A stretch of DNA of 62,140 nt from Lentzea kentuckyensis (GCF_002150765.1 NZ_MUYM01000119.1:1-62140); one strand, 5' to 3'. Positions 9,125 to 17,220 are shown, counted from the stretch's first letter. The notes: generated from the letters alone by a model not told the origin. Numbers and translations: made by a program.

Positions 9125-10051
9125 GTGATCAAACTCCGCCCGACGGCACGGGCGAGCGTGGCGCTGGTCTTCGCGATCTTCGTCGTCTGGCTCGTGCTGC
9201 TTCTTCTTCCCTCCGGTGAGAAGAAGGAAGACAAACCCGAAGCCGCCGGCAAGACCGACCTGCTGTCCGACGTTCAGCAGTTCGCCCAGGGCATGTCCGC
9301 CGAGACGGGCTACCAGCGGCCGACCCAGGCCGAGCGCACCGCCGTCCGCGACGGCGTGCAGCGCGTCCTCGACAACGTGCCGAACGAGGCCAAGGACGTG
9401 CTCGCCACGGCGGGCTACACCATCCGGGAACGCGTCGACACCGCGACGCAACGCACGTACCACGAGATCTCCGACAACGCCGAGCCCCAGCGCGGCTGGG
9501 GCCGGATCATGATCGACACCTCGGGGAGCTCCCGGCTGGGCGTCGAGGTCCCGCATCCCAAGGCCGACCAGGACAGCGAGTCGCTCGGTGTCGAGCTGTT
9601 CCGCAAGGTCCCCGGCTCGGTGCTGGTGGTCGCCGGGGCGCACCGCCGTGCCGCGGAGAACCGGGTGGCCGACATGGCGCACACGACCAACAGCGTCTTC
9701 GAGGACGTGCACGAGCTGCTGGTGACACGCCGGGTACCGGTCGTGCAGCTGCACGGGTTCCAGAACGAGACCGCCCCCGACAGCGATGTCGTCGTGTCCG
9801 CGGGACCGCCGCTGAACAGCCCGTCGGCGGTGCGGATCGCCCAGGGGCTGGAGTCGGCGGGCCTGTCGGTGTGCAAGCCCTGGGAGACCGGGTGCCCCGG
9901 TCTGGAGGCGACCACCAACGTGCAGGCGCGGTACTCCGCCGAGCAGAACGCCGACTTCGTCCACGTCGAGGTGTCCAGGGACATCCGCGACAGCCCTTCG
10001 GCACGCGACAAGGTCGCGACCGTGCTCGCTGGAAGGACGATCGGAAGATGA
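9125..10051 (+). CDS. membrane-anchored hydrolase-like protein of the PgsBC operon
   Basis: 308 residues: one N-terminal membrane helix (ALVFAIFVVWLVLLLL, ~13-28), a short charged Lys/Glu linker (GEKKEDKP), then an exported globular domain. I do not recognise a named family. Spaced residues VPHPKADQDSE, VVAGAHRR and VQLHGF give a His...Glu...His...His pattern like that of zinc hydrolases of carboxypeptidase/gamma-PGA-hydrolase type, but this is inference. It is the first gene of five overlapping genes that end with the poly-gamma-glutamate ligase pair, so a role in trimming or releasing the polymer outside the cell is plausible. GTG start; the stop overlaps the next start (ATGA). Confidence 0.7.
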   Translation: MIKLRPTARASVALVFAIFVVWLVLLLLPSGEKKEDKPEAAGKTDLLSDVQQFAQGMSAETGYQRPTQAERTAVRDGVQRVLDNVPNEAKDVLATAGYTIRERVDTATQRTYHEISDNAEPQRGWGRIMIDTSGSSRLGVEVPHPKADQDSESLGVELFRKVPGSVLVVAGAHRRAAENRVADMAHTTNSVFEDVHELLVTRRVPVVQLHGFQNETAPDSDVVVSAGPPLNSPSAVRIAQGLESAGLSVCKPWETGCPGLEATTNVQARYSAEQNADFVHVEVSRDIRDSPSARDKVATVLAGRTIGR

Positions 10052-11079
10052 GCCGCACGCGTGTTCCCGGTGTGCTGGCCCCCTGGCTCGTCGGGCTGAT
10101 CCTGTTCTCCCTGCTCGCAGGGGGCGCTACCGCCTACCTGGCGCGGCCGCGCGCGGTCGCTCCGGTACCCCAGTCCGTGCTCGACGCCCGGCGGGAGAGC
10201 ACGGCCGCGGCCGCCCAGGCCATCACCCGCTCGCTCAACGGCGGGCTGAGCAGCATGGCCGAGATCGCCACCGTCGTCGAGGAATCGCTGAAGCAGCGCA
10301 ACCGCGCACTGCTGATCCCGTTCCGGGCGCGGATCTGGAAGTCGCTCTACGTCCTGGACCAGACGACCAGGACCGTGGTCGCCCAGGTCGGTGAAGCCGC
10401 GCAGCCCGCGGTGCTGGGCGAGCCCCTGCCGAAGGAAGCGGGCATGAAGATCGCCCAGGTCGGCACCGCACATCAGATCGTGCAGTACACACCCGTCGGC
10501 AAACCAGCGGACGCGAAGTACCTCCTGGTCGGGCACTACGACCCGAACCGGCTCAGCGACCTGCTCACGGTGGCGGGCGCGGAGGGCACCTGGCTGGTCG
10601 ACAAAACCGGCTCCGTGATCGCCGGCGTGGGCGCTGTCAAACAGCCACCGGACGGGTTCGTCCCACCGGCTGCGGATCCCGGTGAGAACGCCGTGGGCAG
10701 CCGGGCGCAGCAGACGGGCGATCGGACGGACGTGCTCGCCTGGTCCTCCCTGACCGGGCGGGCGCCGGCGAACGCCCTCGGCTGGAGCGTGGTGTCGAAC
10801 AAACCCGTCACCGACGTCGCCGTGGCCACCGACGACTCCCGTCGTCGCGCCCTCACCGCCGGCGGGATGCTGGCGGCCCTGATCGTGGTCGTGTTCGCGG
10901 CCCTGTACCTGTTCGTGCAGCGTCCGATCCGCCGGCTCCGTCAGGTCAGCGGCGAGGCGGAACCGGCACGGCCCGGACCGAAGCACGGCGAGGCGGGACG
11001 TGTCGCGCGCACGTTCGCCCAGGCGCGCAGAACCAGGCCCGAGCGGCCGGCCGACGAACAGCTGGCAGGAAAGCTATGA
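10048..11079 (+). CDS. sensor-like membrane protein A of the PgsBC operon (extracytoplasmic domain, two TM helices)
   Basis: 343 residues: TM helix near the N-terminus (APWLVGLILFSLLAGGATAYL), ~240-residue external region starting with an Ala-rich helix and continuing into a PAS/Cache-like part, second TM helix at ~270-290 (LIVVVFAALYLFV), and a short basic/acidic cytoplasmic tail. The layout is that of Cache-type receptors, yet no kinase, cyclase or methyl-accepting domain follows. It resembles the next gene product in architecture and at the start of the external helix (LDARRESTAAAAQAITRSLN versus MAEQQTRTALAARQLQRSLD), so the two are probably paralogues acting together in the envelope, perhaps guiding the polymer. 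Overlaps on both sides (ATGA). Confidence 0.7.
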   Translation: MSRTRVPGVLAPWLVGLILFSLLAGGATAYLARPRAVAPVPQSVLDARRESTAAAAQAITRSLNGGLSSMAEIATVVEESLKQRNRALLIPFRARIWKSLYVLDQTTRTVVAQVGEAAQPAVLGEPLPKEAGMKIAQVGTAHQIVQYTPVGKPADAKYLLVGHYDPNRLSDLLTVAGAEGTWLVDKTGSVIAGVGAVKQPPDGFVPPAADPGENAVGSRAQQTGDRTDVLAWSSLTGRAPANALGWSVVSNKPVTDVAVATDDSRRRALTAGGMLAALIVVVFAALYLFVQRPIRRLRQVSGEAEPARPGPKHGEAGRVARTFAQARRTRPERPADEQLAGKL

Positions 11080-12122
11080 CCAAGCGGAACGCCAAGCGAA
11101 GCCGCCGCCACCTCCCGATCGCCGTCGTCATCTGGTCCCTCGGCGCCACCGCTTTCCTGGGCCTCGGCGCGGCCATCGCGACCGCTCCCTCGTCCTGGCT
11201 GGTCGAGGACATCCCGCAGAGCGTCATGGCCGAACAGCAGACGCGCACCGCGCTGGCCGCTCGCCAGCTGCAACGTTCACTGGACAGCGGCGCGTCCGAC
11301 CTCAACGCCGTCGCCGCGGGCATCAAGACGCTGAAGGACGTCGAGACACCGGGCCGTCTGCTCACGCAGCTGGTGGCCACCCGAACCCGGTACCGCGGAG
11401 CCGCCTACCTCTCACCGAGCGGCGCCGTGCTGGCCAAAGCCGGCGAGGACGTCGACGCCGGCGTGATCGCCGCGTCGGACAAACCGGCGCTCGCCGCCGG
11501 CGCGCCACAGGGCGTGTCCCCGCGGGTCTTCGTCGCGGTACCGGTCACCGGTGACCAGGCGGGCCGGATCGTCGCCGAGTTCAAACCGCAGGCGCTGATC
11601 CAACCGCTCGCCCTGGCCGGTCCGGGGAACACGCGGCTGCTCAACGCCGACCGGCTGGTGATCGGCGCGACCTCCGGCTTCACCGCGTTCGAGTCGCTGA
11701 GCAGGCCGGACCTCGACCAGGCCGCCCAGTCCGCGAAAACCGCGGGAGCGGGCGCCGCCCTGCACGACGTGGACGGCCGCAGGCACGTCGTCAGCTGGGC
11801 GCCGGTGACCACGGCAGAACAGACCCGGCAGCTCGGTCTCACCGTGGTCACCGACCGGCCGGAGACATCGCTGACGCTTCCGCACTCATCGGAGAGAAAC
11901 GAGCTGGTGCTGCTCGGCGTGCTCATCGCGACCTTCACCGTCGTGATCTTCGGCTGGCTCTACGTGGTGGTCATCGGCCCGCTGCGCACCCTGGCCCGCG
12001 ATGCCGGGCGGATCGCCGGCGGCGACACGACCGGCGCGGTCATCGTCCGCCGCTACGACCACCTCGGCCTCGTCGCACGCGACCTCGAACGCGTCCGGCG
12101 CGGTCTGCTCGGGAGGCCCTGA
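11076..12122 (+). CDS. sensor-like membrane protein B of the PgsBC operon (Cache-like, HAMP-like tail)
   Basis: 348 residues with the same plan as the preceding protein: N-terminal TM helix (IAVVIWSLGATAFLGLGAAI), external Cache-like region (~45-270, with TRYRGAAYLSPSGAVLAKAG and a later WAPVTTAEQ strand), second TM helix (LLGVLIATFTVVIFGWLYVV), and a ~50-residue cytoplasmic segment that reads like a HAMP helix pair (GPLRTLARDAGRIAGGD) and then stops. No output domain is present. Its stop shares one base with the pgsB start (TGATG). It could form a heterodimer with protein A. Function unknown; confidence is in the architecture, not the role. Confidence 0.7.
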   Translation: MTKRNAKRSRRHLPIAVVIWSLGATAFLGLGAAIATAPSSWLVEDIPQSVMAEQQTRTALAARQLQRSLDSGASDLNAVAAGIKTLKDVETPGRLLTQLVATRTRYRGAAYLSPSGAVLAKAGEDVDAGVIAASDKPALAAGAPQGVSPRVFVAVPVTGDQAGRIVAEFKPQALIQPLALAGPGNTRLLNADRLVIGATSGFTAFESLSRPDLDQAAQSAKTAGAGAALHDVDGRRHVVSWAPVTTAEQTRQLGLTVVTDRPETSLTLPHSSERNELVLLGVLIATFTVVIFGWLYVVVIGPLRTLARDAGRIAGGDTTGAVIVRRYDHLGLVARDLERVRRGLLGRP

Positions 12123-13303
12123 TGTTGTTCCTGTACACGGTTTTCGGCGTCGTCCTCGGCATCCTGCTCATCGCGGGCATCGCCGAGCAACGCCGTCACC
12201 TGCGCTCTCTGCACAGCATCCCCAACCGCATCCTGGTCAACGGCATCCGCGGCAAGAGCTCGGTCACCCGGCTGTGCGCCGGGGCGTTGCGCGGCGGCGG
12301 CATGACGGTCGTCGCGAAGACCACCGGCACGGCGGCCCGGTTCATCCACCCGGACGCCGGCGAGGAGCCGGTGTACCGCAAGTTCGACATCGCCAACGTG
12401 GTCGAGCAGATCGGCATCGTCCGCCGCGCCGCGGCGGCCAAGCCGGACGTGCTGGTCATGGAGTGCATGGCGGTCATGCCCCCGCTGCAGGAGGTCAACC
12501 AGACCAAGCTCATCCAGTCCACCATCGGCGTGCTGAGCAACGTCCGTGAGGACCACCTGCAGGAGATGGGCCCGACGCTCGAGGACGTGGCGCGGTCGCT
12601 GTCGCGGTCCATGCCCGTCGGCGGCGTCTGCGTCACGGCCGAACGCGACCTGCTGCACATCCTGCAGGAGGAGGCCGACAAGCGGTCGTGCCACCTGATC
12701 GCCGTCGATCCCGAGGACGTCGCCGACGAGGAGATGGACGGGTTCGCCTACCACAGCTTCAAGGAGAACGTCGCCATCTCGCTGGAGGTCGCACGCCTGG
12801 TCGGGGTGTCGCGCGAGGAGGCGCTGAAAGGAATGTGGGAGGCGCCGCCCGATCCCGGCGTGCTCACCGTCGAGTCCTACCGCTTCGGCGCGAAGACGTT
12901 GCGGTTCGCCAACGTCTTCGCGGCCAACGATCCAAGGTCCACCGTGATGAACGTGCGACAGCTCATCGAGAGCCGGCAGATCCAGTCCCCGATCTTCACC
13001 CTGATCAACTGCCGGCCCGACCGGGTCGAACGCAACGGCCAGATGGGCGAGATCGTGCCCGAACTGCTCACCGACAAACTCTTCGCGATCGGCCACCCCA
13101 GCCGGTCGGCACTGGCCAAGGTCCCACCAGGCTGGCAGGGCAAGGCCTTCGACCTGGGCGGTGGCAACCGGCCGGTCGAGGACATCCTCGAAGCGATCGT
13201 CGACCAGATCGACGGCGATGCGTCACTGATCGCCATCGGCAACATTCACGGTCAGGGCGAACTGCTGCTGCACCACCTCGAACAGGAGGTGGAACGGTGC
13301 TGA
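12122..13303 (+). CDS. pgsB: poly-gamma-glutamate synthase subunit PgsB/CapB (ligase)
   Basis: 393-residue Mur-ligase-type enzyme of the PgsB/CapB family, the ATP-dependent subunit that joins glutamates through gamma-carboxyl groups at the inner membrane face. An N-terminal membrane helix (FLYTVFGVVLGILLIAG) precedes the nucleotide loop GIRGKSSVTR (~residues 41-50). Conserved parts DVLVMECMAVMP, SNVREDHLQEMG and TLINCRPDRVERN follow. Length and motifs are normal for the family. It sits fourth in the operon and is followed by pgsC with a 7-bp overlap. The polymer product is not provable from sequence. Confidence 0.93.
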   Translation: MLFLYTVFGVVLGILLIAGIAEQRRHLRSLHSIPNRILVNGIRGKSSVTRLCAGALRGGGMTVVAKTTGTAARFIHPDAGEEPVYRKFDIANVVEQIGIVRRAAAAKPDVLVMECMAVMPPLQEVNQTKLIQSTIGVLSNVREDHLQEMGPTLEDVARSLSRSMPVGGVCVTAERDLLHILQEEADKRSCHLIAVDPEDVADEEMDGFAYHSFKENVAISLEVARLVGVSREEALKGMWEAPPDPGVLTVESYRFGAKTLRFANVFAANDPRSTVMNVRQLIESRQIQSPIFTLINCRPDRVERNGQMGEIVPELLTDKLFAIGHPSRSALAKVPPGWQGKAFDLGGGNRPVEDILEAIVDQIDGDASLIAIGNIHGQGELLLHHLEQEVERC

Positions 13304-13779
13304 CCGCGACGTTGACGCCCGAGGTGGCGGTGGTGGCCATCGCCATCGGGCTGGTGTTCTCGCTCGGCTGCTACCTGGTGTCGAACCTCTCGCCAGGCGG
13401 GATGATCACCCCCGGCTGGCTGGCCCTGGCCCTGATCACCGACCCGCGCCGGCTGTGGATCATCGCCGGGGTCACCGTCGTGACCTACTTCGGCACGAAA
13501 CTGCTGCAACGGCTGGTGATCCTGTACGGCAAGAGACTCTTCGCCACGGTGCTGCTGCTCGGCGTGTTCCTGCAGCTGACGATCTTCTTGTTCCTGTCGA
13601 GCGACAAGCCGTTCCTGTTCTCCCACGGCACGCTGGGCTTCATCGTGCCCGGCCTGATCGCCTACCAGTGCGTGCGGCAACCGATCAAGGCGACGCTGAT
13701 CTCGACGAGCGTGGTCACCGGGCTGTCCTACGTCGTCCTGCTCACCGGTGTCCTGCTCAACTTCCTGCCCCACCGCTAG
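13297..13779 (+). CDS. pgsC: poly-gamma-glutamate synthase membrane subunit PgsC/CapC
   Basis: 160-residue integral membrane protein with about five helices. The typical N-terminal region SNLSPGGMITPGWLAL and the central HGTLGFIVPGLIAYQ segment match PgsC/CapC, the membrane partner of PgsB needed for polymerisation and export. The GTG start at 13297 has a strong AGGAGGTGG site inside the pgsB end. The Bacillus locus would continue with pgsA/capA and pgsE, but here the operon ends at a GC-rich palindrome and an unrelated oxidoreductase gene follows. Confidence 0.92.
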   Translation: MLTATLTPEVAVVAIAIGLVFSLGCYLVSNLSPGGMITPGWLALALITDPRRLWIIAGVTVVTYFGTKLLQRLVILYGKRLFATVLLLGVFLQLTIFLFLSSDKPFLFSHGTLGFIVPGLIAYQCVRQPIKATLISTSVVTGLSYVVLLTGVLLNFLPHR

Positions 13780-13867
13780 CTCCACGTTCGGGTGACGCAC
13801 GCGGGGCCCTTTCGCACTGTCAGAGTGCACGAAAGCGCCCCGCGTGCACCACGGCGACCACGTGGAG
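13780..13867. terminator. long GC-rich hairpin after pgsC
   Basis: An outer arm CTCCACGT (13780-13787) pairs with ACGTGGAG (13860-13867). An inner stem pairs 13797-13818 with 13824-13847 (GCGGGGCCCTTTCG against CGAAAGCGCCCCGC), with a short loop around GTCAG. There is no U-run. It starts at the pgsC stop codon and probably terminates or protects the mRNA. Its shape also resembles a dispersed repeat. Confidence 0.65.
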
Positions 13868-13882
13868 TGAACCTGCGACCCC

Positions 13883-13913
13883 TTGACCTCCAGTTAGGTG
13901 GAGTTCATAGCGT
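13883..13913 (+). promoter_or_regulatory. MerR-type promoter/operator before the MDR oxidoreductase
   Basis: TTGACC (13883-13888) and TAGCGT (13908-13913) are separated by 19 bp, the long spacer typical of MerR-activated promoters. The spacer holds a dyad, CTCCA-N6-TGGAG (13888-13903). The start codon follows 7 bases after the -10, so the mRNA is nearly leaderless. No merR-type gene is adjacent, so the activator must be encoded elsewhere. Confidence 0.6.
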
Positions 13914-13920
13914 CGCGGGC

Positions 13921-14865
13921 ATGTTCGCGATTCGGCAGTACGAGTTCGGCCCGGCTTCGAACCTCCTCTTCGAAGAGGTCCCCGACCCGGAGCCCGCCAC
14001 CGGTCAGGTCCGCATCACCGTGGCGGCCACCGGCGTCCACCTCGTCGACACCACCATCCGCCAGGGCGGCTTCGGCCCCGTCGACTTCCCGATGACGCCG
14101 GGCCGCGAGGTCGCCGGTGTCGTCACGACCCTCGGCGACGACGTCTCCCCCGACTGGCTCGGCCGCCGGGTCGTCGCGCACCTCGGCCAGGCCGGCGGCG
14201 GTTACGCCGAACTCGCCGTCGCCAACGTGACCGCACTGCACGCGTTGCCCGACGACGTGTCGTTCGAGGCGGCGGTCGCCATGATCGGTACCGGCCGCAC
14301 GGTCGTCGGGGTGCTCGACGCGGCACGGTTGACCGCTGACGATGTCGTGCTGGTGACGTCGGCGGCCGGCGGCATGGGCGCGCTCTTCGTGCAGGAGGCA
14401 CGCAACGTCGGCGCGCGGGTCATCGGCCTCGCGAGCGGCGAGAAGCTCGACCACGTGATGGACAACGGCGCGGACGCCGCCATCGACTACACCCGGCAGG
14501 GCTGGGCGGACGGGCTCAAGGACATGACCGTGGTGCTCGACGGCGTCGGTGGCGAGGCCGGGACCCAGGCGCGTAAGACGCTGGGGCCGGGCGGGCGGCA
14601 GATCATCTACGGCTGGGCGTCCGGGGAGATGACGCAGATCAGCACGGCGGCGTTGTTCGCCAACAGCCTCACCGCGACCGTCGCGCTCGGGCCGGGGCTG
14701 ATGCGGCGCGGACTCCGCAACCTCGAGGAGGAGTCGATGGCGGGGCTGGCGAGCGGGCGGTTCGTGCCGTCGATCAACCCGCCGTTCGCGCTGCGGGACG
14801 CCGCGAAGGCGCACGAGGCGCTGGAATCCCGTGCCACCGTGGGAAAAGTTGTGCTCAAGCCGTGA
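13921..14865 (+). CDS. NADPH:quinone reductase-type MDR oxidoreductase
   Basis: 314-residue medium-chain dehydrogenase/reductase without the structural-zinc loop, hence the quinone-reductase branch. An N-terminal GroES-like domain (MTPGREVAGVVTTLG) is followed by a nucleotide-binding Rossmann region (VLVTSAAGGMGALFVQEARNVGARVIG) and the C-terminal helix ending in TVGKVVLKP. It probably reduces quinones or alpha,beta-unsaturated carbonyls with NADPH. The start ATG is 7 bases after a predicted MerR-type -10 box, suggesting induction by an electrophile or redox stress. It is monocistronic and ends facing the anti-sigma gene across a hairpin. Confidence 0.88.
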   Translation: MFAIRQYEFGPASNLLFEEVPDPEPATGQVRITVAATGVHLVDTTIRQGGFGPVDFPMTPGREVAGVVTTLGDDVSPDWLGRRVVAHLGQAGGGYAELAVANVTALHALPDDVSFEAAVAMIGTGRTVVGVLDAARLTADDVVLVTSAAGGMGALFVQEARNVGARVIGLASGEKLDHVMDNGADAAIDYTRQGWADGLKDMTVVLDGVGGEAGTQARKTLGPGGRQIIYGWASGEMTQISTAALFANSLTATVALGPGLMRRGLRNLEEESMAGLASGRFVPSINPPFALRDAAKAHEALESRATVGKVVLKP

Positions 14866-14868
14866 GAG

Positions 14869-14903
14869 AAGGGCCGCTCCCGGCAACGGAAGCGGCCCCT
14901 CCT
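14869..14903. terminator. bidirectional hairpin between convergent genes
   Basis: GGGCCGCT (14871-14878) pairs with AGCGGCCC (14891-14898), flanked by AGAA and TCCTTCC. It sits between the oxidoreductase stop and the anti-sigma stop and can serve both strands. Confidence 0.6.
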
Positions 14904-14916
14904 TCCTACCCCTCGG

Positions 14917-15627
14917 TCACGCCTGGACCGGCACCTCGACGAACTTCTTGCCCGCGAAGTTCTCGACCACGACCGACTGGACGTCGGCCGGTGCGACGAG
15001 CGCGGACCCGTCGAGGTTGGTGCCCTCGGCGGCGCCCTTCTTGGACACCACCCAGGAACCCGCCTCCTGCCGGCTGCCGTCCTTCGCCACGACGAAGATC
15101 CGGCACTTCTCGCCCTCGGGAATGCCGCTGATCGCCATGTTCGTCCTGACCCAGCCCGCGGCGGGGACGACCTTCACGGTCATCGACGCCTTGGTCACCG
15201 GGTCGGTGAAGGTGGCGAGCTTGGTGCCCGTCGGATCCGGTGCGACCGTCGTCGGTGTGGGAAGGGCCACCTGCTCATTGGGAGAAGTGGCCTTACCGAC
15301 GAAGACACCGGCGCCGAGCACCAGCGCGGCCACGACGGCCGCCGCGGCGCCGAGCGCGAACTGACGACGTCGGGCGACGCCGCCGCGTTCACCGCGCACC
15401 TGACGCAAGGTGCGCTGCAACAACAGATCGCCGCCCTCGGGCGGCCCGTCCAGCATGGCCTCCGGCGGCACTTCGCCGAGGTAGGCCTCCATGGCGCGCA
15501 GTTCTTCGAGCTCACGCGTGCAGTCAGGGCAGGACGCCAGGTGCTCGTCCATGGCATGCACCTCCTGCTCGTCCAGTGCTCCGAGAACATAGGCACCGAG
15601 CAGCTGCGGGTCGTGCTGCGTGGTCAT
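14917..15627 (-). CDS. zinc-finger anti-sigma factor (ZAS, RskA-like)
   Basis: 236 residues. The N-terminal anti-sigma domain carries the zinc motif HLASCPDC (His-x3-Cys-x2-Cys), then the linker EVPPEAMLDGPP, one membrane helix (ALGAAAAVVAALVLGAGVFV, ~90-110) and an exported beta-rich RskA-like domain (WVRTNMAISGIPEGEKC). It holds the ECF sigma factor encoded immediately upstream; the genes overlap by 4 bp (ATGA). Release presumably needs proteolysis of the membrane protein after an envelope signal. A paralogue lacking the zinc motif is encoded at 17370-17879. Confidence 0.92.
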   Translation of the reverse strand: MTTQHDPQLLGAYVLGALDEQEVHAMDEHLASCPDCTRELEELRAMEAYLGEVPPEAMLDGPPEGGDLLLQRTLRQVRGERGGVARRRQFALGAAAAVVAALVLGAGVFVGKATSPNEQVALPTPTTVAPDPTGTKLATFTDPVTKASMTVKVVPAAGWVRTNMAISGIPEGEKCRIFVVAKDGSRQEAGSWVVSKKGAAEGTNLDGSALVAPADVQSVVVENFAGKKFVEVPVQA

Positions 15628-16175
15628 CCGGCCACCCCCTTCAGTGCGACCTGTTGACCGACGAACGTCTCCCTCAGGGCTCGCAACGCGTAATACGATC
15701 TTGATTTGACGGTGCCCGGTGGTACCCCGAGCGCCTGCGCCGCCTCCGTCACACTGCGACCGCGGAAATAGATCTCCATCAGCACGTCGCGGTGATCAGA
15801 GGACAACCTGTCGAGCGCTTCCAGCACCACCACCGAGTCGACGACCTGGTCGGCGTGGTCACGCTCGATCGGTGGCGTCGCCGGAGACTCGGCCACCTCC
15901 TGCGGGCGCGCCGCCTTGGCGCGCACCCTGTCGGTGACGATGTTGCGCGCCACCGTGAGCAACCAGCCGCGCACCGATCCCTTGCCGTTCACGAGGGCGT
16001 CGGGATGGCGCCACGCTCGGACGAGGGTCTCCTGGACCACGTCCTCGGCAGCCGCCCGATCGCCGGTCAACCGCGTCGCGTACGCCAGCAGTGCCCGACC
16101 GTGCTCCTCGTAGAGCGACCGGATCAGTGCCTCGTCGGCCGCGGTCTCCCGTTTGCGGGAGAACAAAGCCGCCAT
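15624..16175 (-). CDS. ECF RNA polymerase sigma factor
   Basis: 183-residue group-IV sigma factor. Region 2 (LLAYATRLTGDRAAAEDVVQE and WLLTVARNIVTDRVR) and region 4 (LSSDHRDVLMEIYFRGRSVTEAAQALGVP) are complete, with no extra domain. The ATG at 16175 is preceded by GGGAGGAGTGGG, which fixes the start; longer reading into upstream sequence is not supported. It overlaps the cognate anti-sigma gene by 4 bp. A GAACC-N16-CGTGT promoter 66-91 bp upstream suggests that it transcribes its own operon. Confidence 0.93.
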   Translation of the reverse strand: MAALFSRKRETAADEALIRSLYEEHGRALLAYATRLTGDRAAAEDVVQETLVRAWRHPDALVNGKGSVRGWLLTVARNIVTDRVRAKAARPQEVAESPATPPIERDHADQVVDSVVVLEALDRLSSDHRDVLMEIYFRGRSVTEAAQALGVPPGTVKSRSYYALRALRETFVGQQVALKGVAG

Positions 16176-16240
16176 CCACCCACTCCTCCCCGCCCGCGAA
16201 CACCTCATGCGGGCGTTCTCTTTCCCAGACCTCAGCCGAC

Positions 16241-16266
16241 ACACGAGCAAAGACGGGCTTCGGTTC
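16241..16266 (-). promoter_or_regulatory. ECF-type promoter upstream of the sigma factor gene
   Basis: On the minus strand GAACC (16266-16262) and CGTGT (16245-16241) are separated by 16 bp, the usual spacing of actinobacterial ECF promoters. It is located upstream of the sigma gene, consistent with autoregulation. Confidence 0.5.
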
Positions 16267-16296
16267 AACGAAAGTCGACTAAAAGATCTGCGGATG

Positions 16297-17220
16297 TTAG
16301 CGGGAGCCGTTGAGCTGCCGGACCAGTTCACTCATCAGGGCTACCGGCATGACGTTGATGAACATCGCGTGGTCGGTTGCCGGGTCCCGCATCTCCTCGG
16401 CAAAGCTGTCGATCGCGAACGGCCTGCCTGCCGGGATGTCGTAGCCGACCGTGACGTGCAGCCGCGGGATCGGGAACGTCCGCGGCGGGCATGCGCCGCC
16501 CACCAGAGGAAAGACCACGTGCGTGCGGTGTGATGCGCTGTCGGTGTTGTTGCCGTCCCAGCAGCTGCCGAAGTCGTAACTGCGCAACGTGGTCGCGCTG
16601 CCGCACAACGGGTATTTCGTCGTATAGCGGCCTGGTTTGTCCGCGCAGCCCCACCGCGCCCGCGTGTTCGGGCCGTGGTCGTTGGTGAACGCGCTCGGAT
16701 CGCCGGTGATCAGGCGCACAAACCGCGGCATCGGCAGCACGGCGCTGACCGGGCTGCCCTCGTACCGGATCTCCACGCTCTTGGGCTTCAGCACCTCGCC
16801 GGTGTTGCCGTGCAGCCCGCCACCGTCGGCGTGCGCGTCGTGGCCCGTGCGGTCGGTCAGGCGCAGCACCGGCCAGTAGTACGTGGAGAGGTCGCCCTTC
16901 TCGCACGTGCTGGGCGCGGCCGCGAGAGAGTCGTTCGTCGACCTCGCGTCGGCCGACTTGTTGCCCACGTACTCGTGTGTGTGGTGCGCGCCGAACGGGA
17001 TGCCCGGCGAGACGACCGGGTTGTCCGCGTTGAGGTGCCGCTCCTCGTTGGTGCCGCACTCGATGACCACGCTCGGCGTGTCCGGCTCGGTCAGCACCTG
17101 ATCGAGCTCGCTGACGTACTGGTCAGCGTTGGAAGTCCCGTACAACACTGCGGCGGAGGCCCCGATGACGAGGACCACGACCGCCGCGACCACCAGGGTC
17201 ATCGGTTTGTTCGGGGCCAC
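16297..17220 (-). CDS. DUF1996 domain secreted/anchored protein
   Basis: 307 residues. An N-terminal membrane anchor or uncleaved signal (TLVVAAVVVLVIGASAAVLYG) is followed by a DUF1996 domain. This has conserved His and Cys: SPGIPFGAHHTHEYVG near the start, then STYYWPVL, FGSCWDGNNTDS and HVVFPLVGGACP. The family is common in actinobacteria and fungi, and its function is not established. The GTG start at 17220 has only a weak ribosome site. It lies upstream of the sigma/anti-sigma pair in the same direction; whether it is cotranscribed is unclear because an ECF promoter follows its stop region. Confidence 0.8.
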   Translation of the reverse strand: MAPNKPMTLVVAAVVVLVIGASAAVLYGTSNADQYVSELDQVLTEPDTPSVVIECGTNEERHLNADNPVVSPGIPFGAHHTHEYVGNKSADARSTNDSLAAAPSTCEKGDLSTYYWPVLRLTDRTGHDAHADGGGLHGNTGEVLKPKSVEIRYEGSPVSAVLPMPRFVRLITGDPSAFTNDHGPNTRARWGCADKPGRYTTKYPLCGSATTLRSYDFGSCWDGNNTDSASHRTHVVFPLVGGACPPRTFPIPRLHVTVGYDIPAGRPFAIDSFAEEMRDPATDHAMFINVMPVALMSELVRQLNGSR

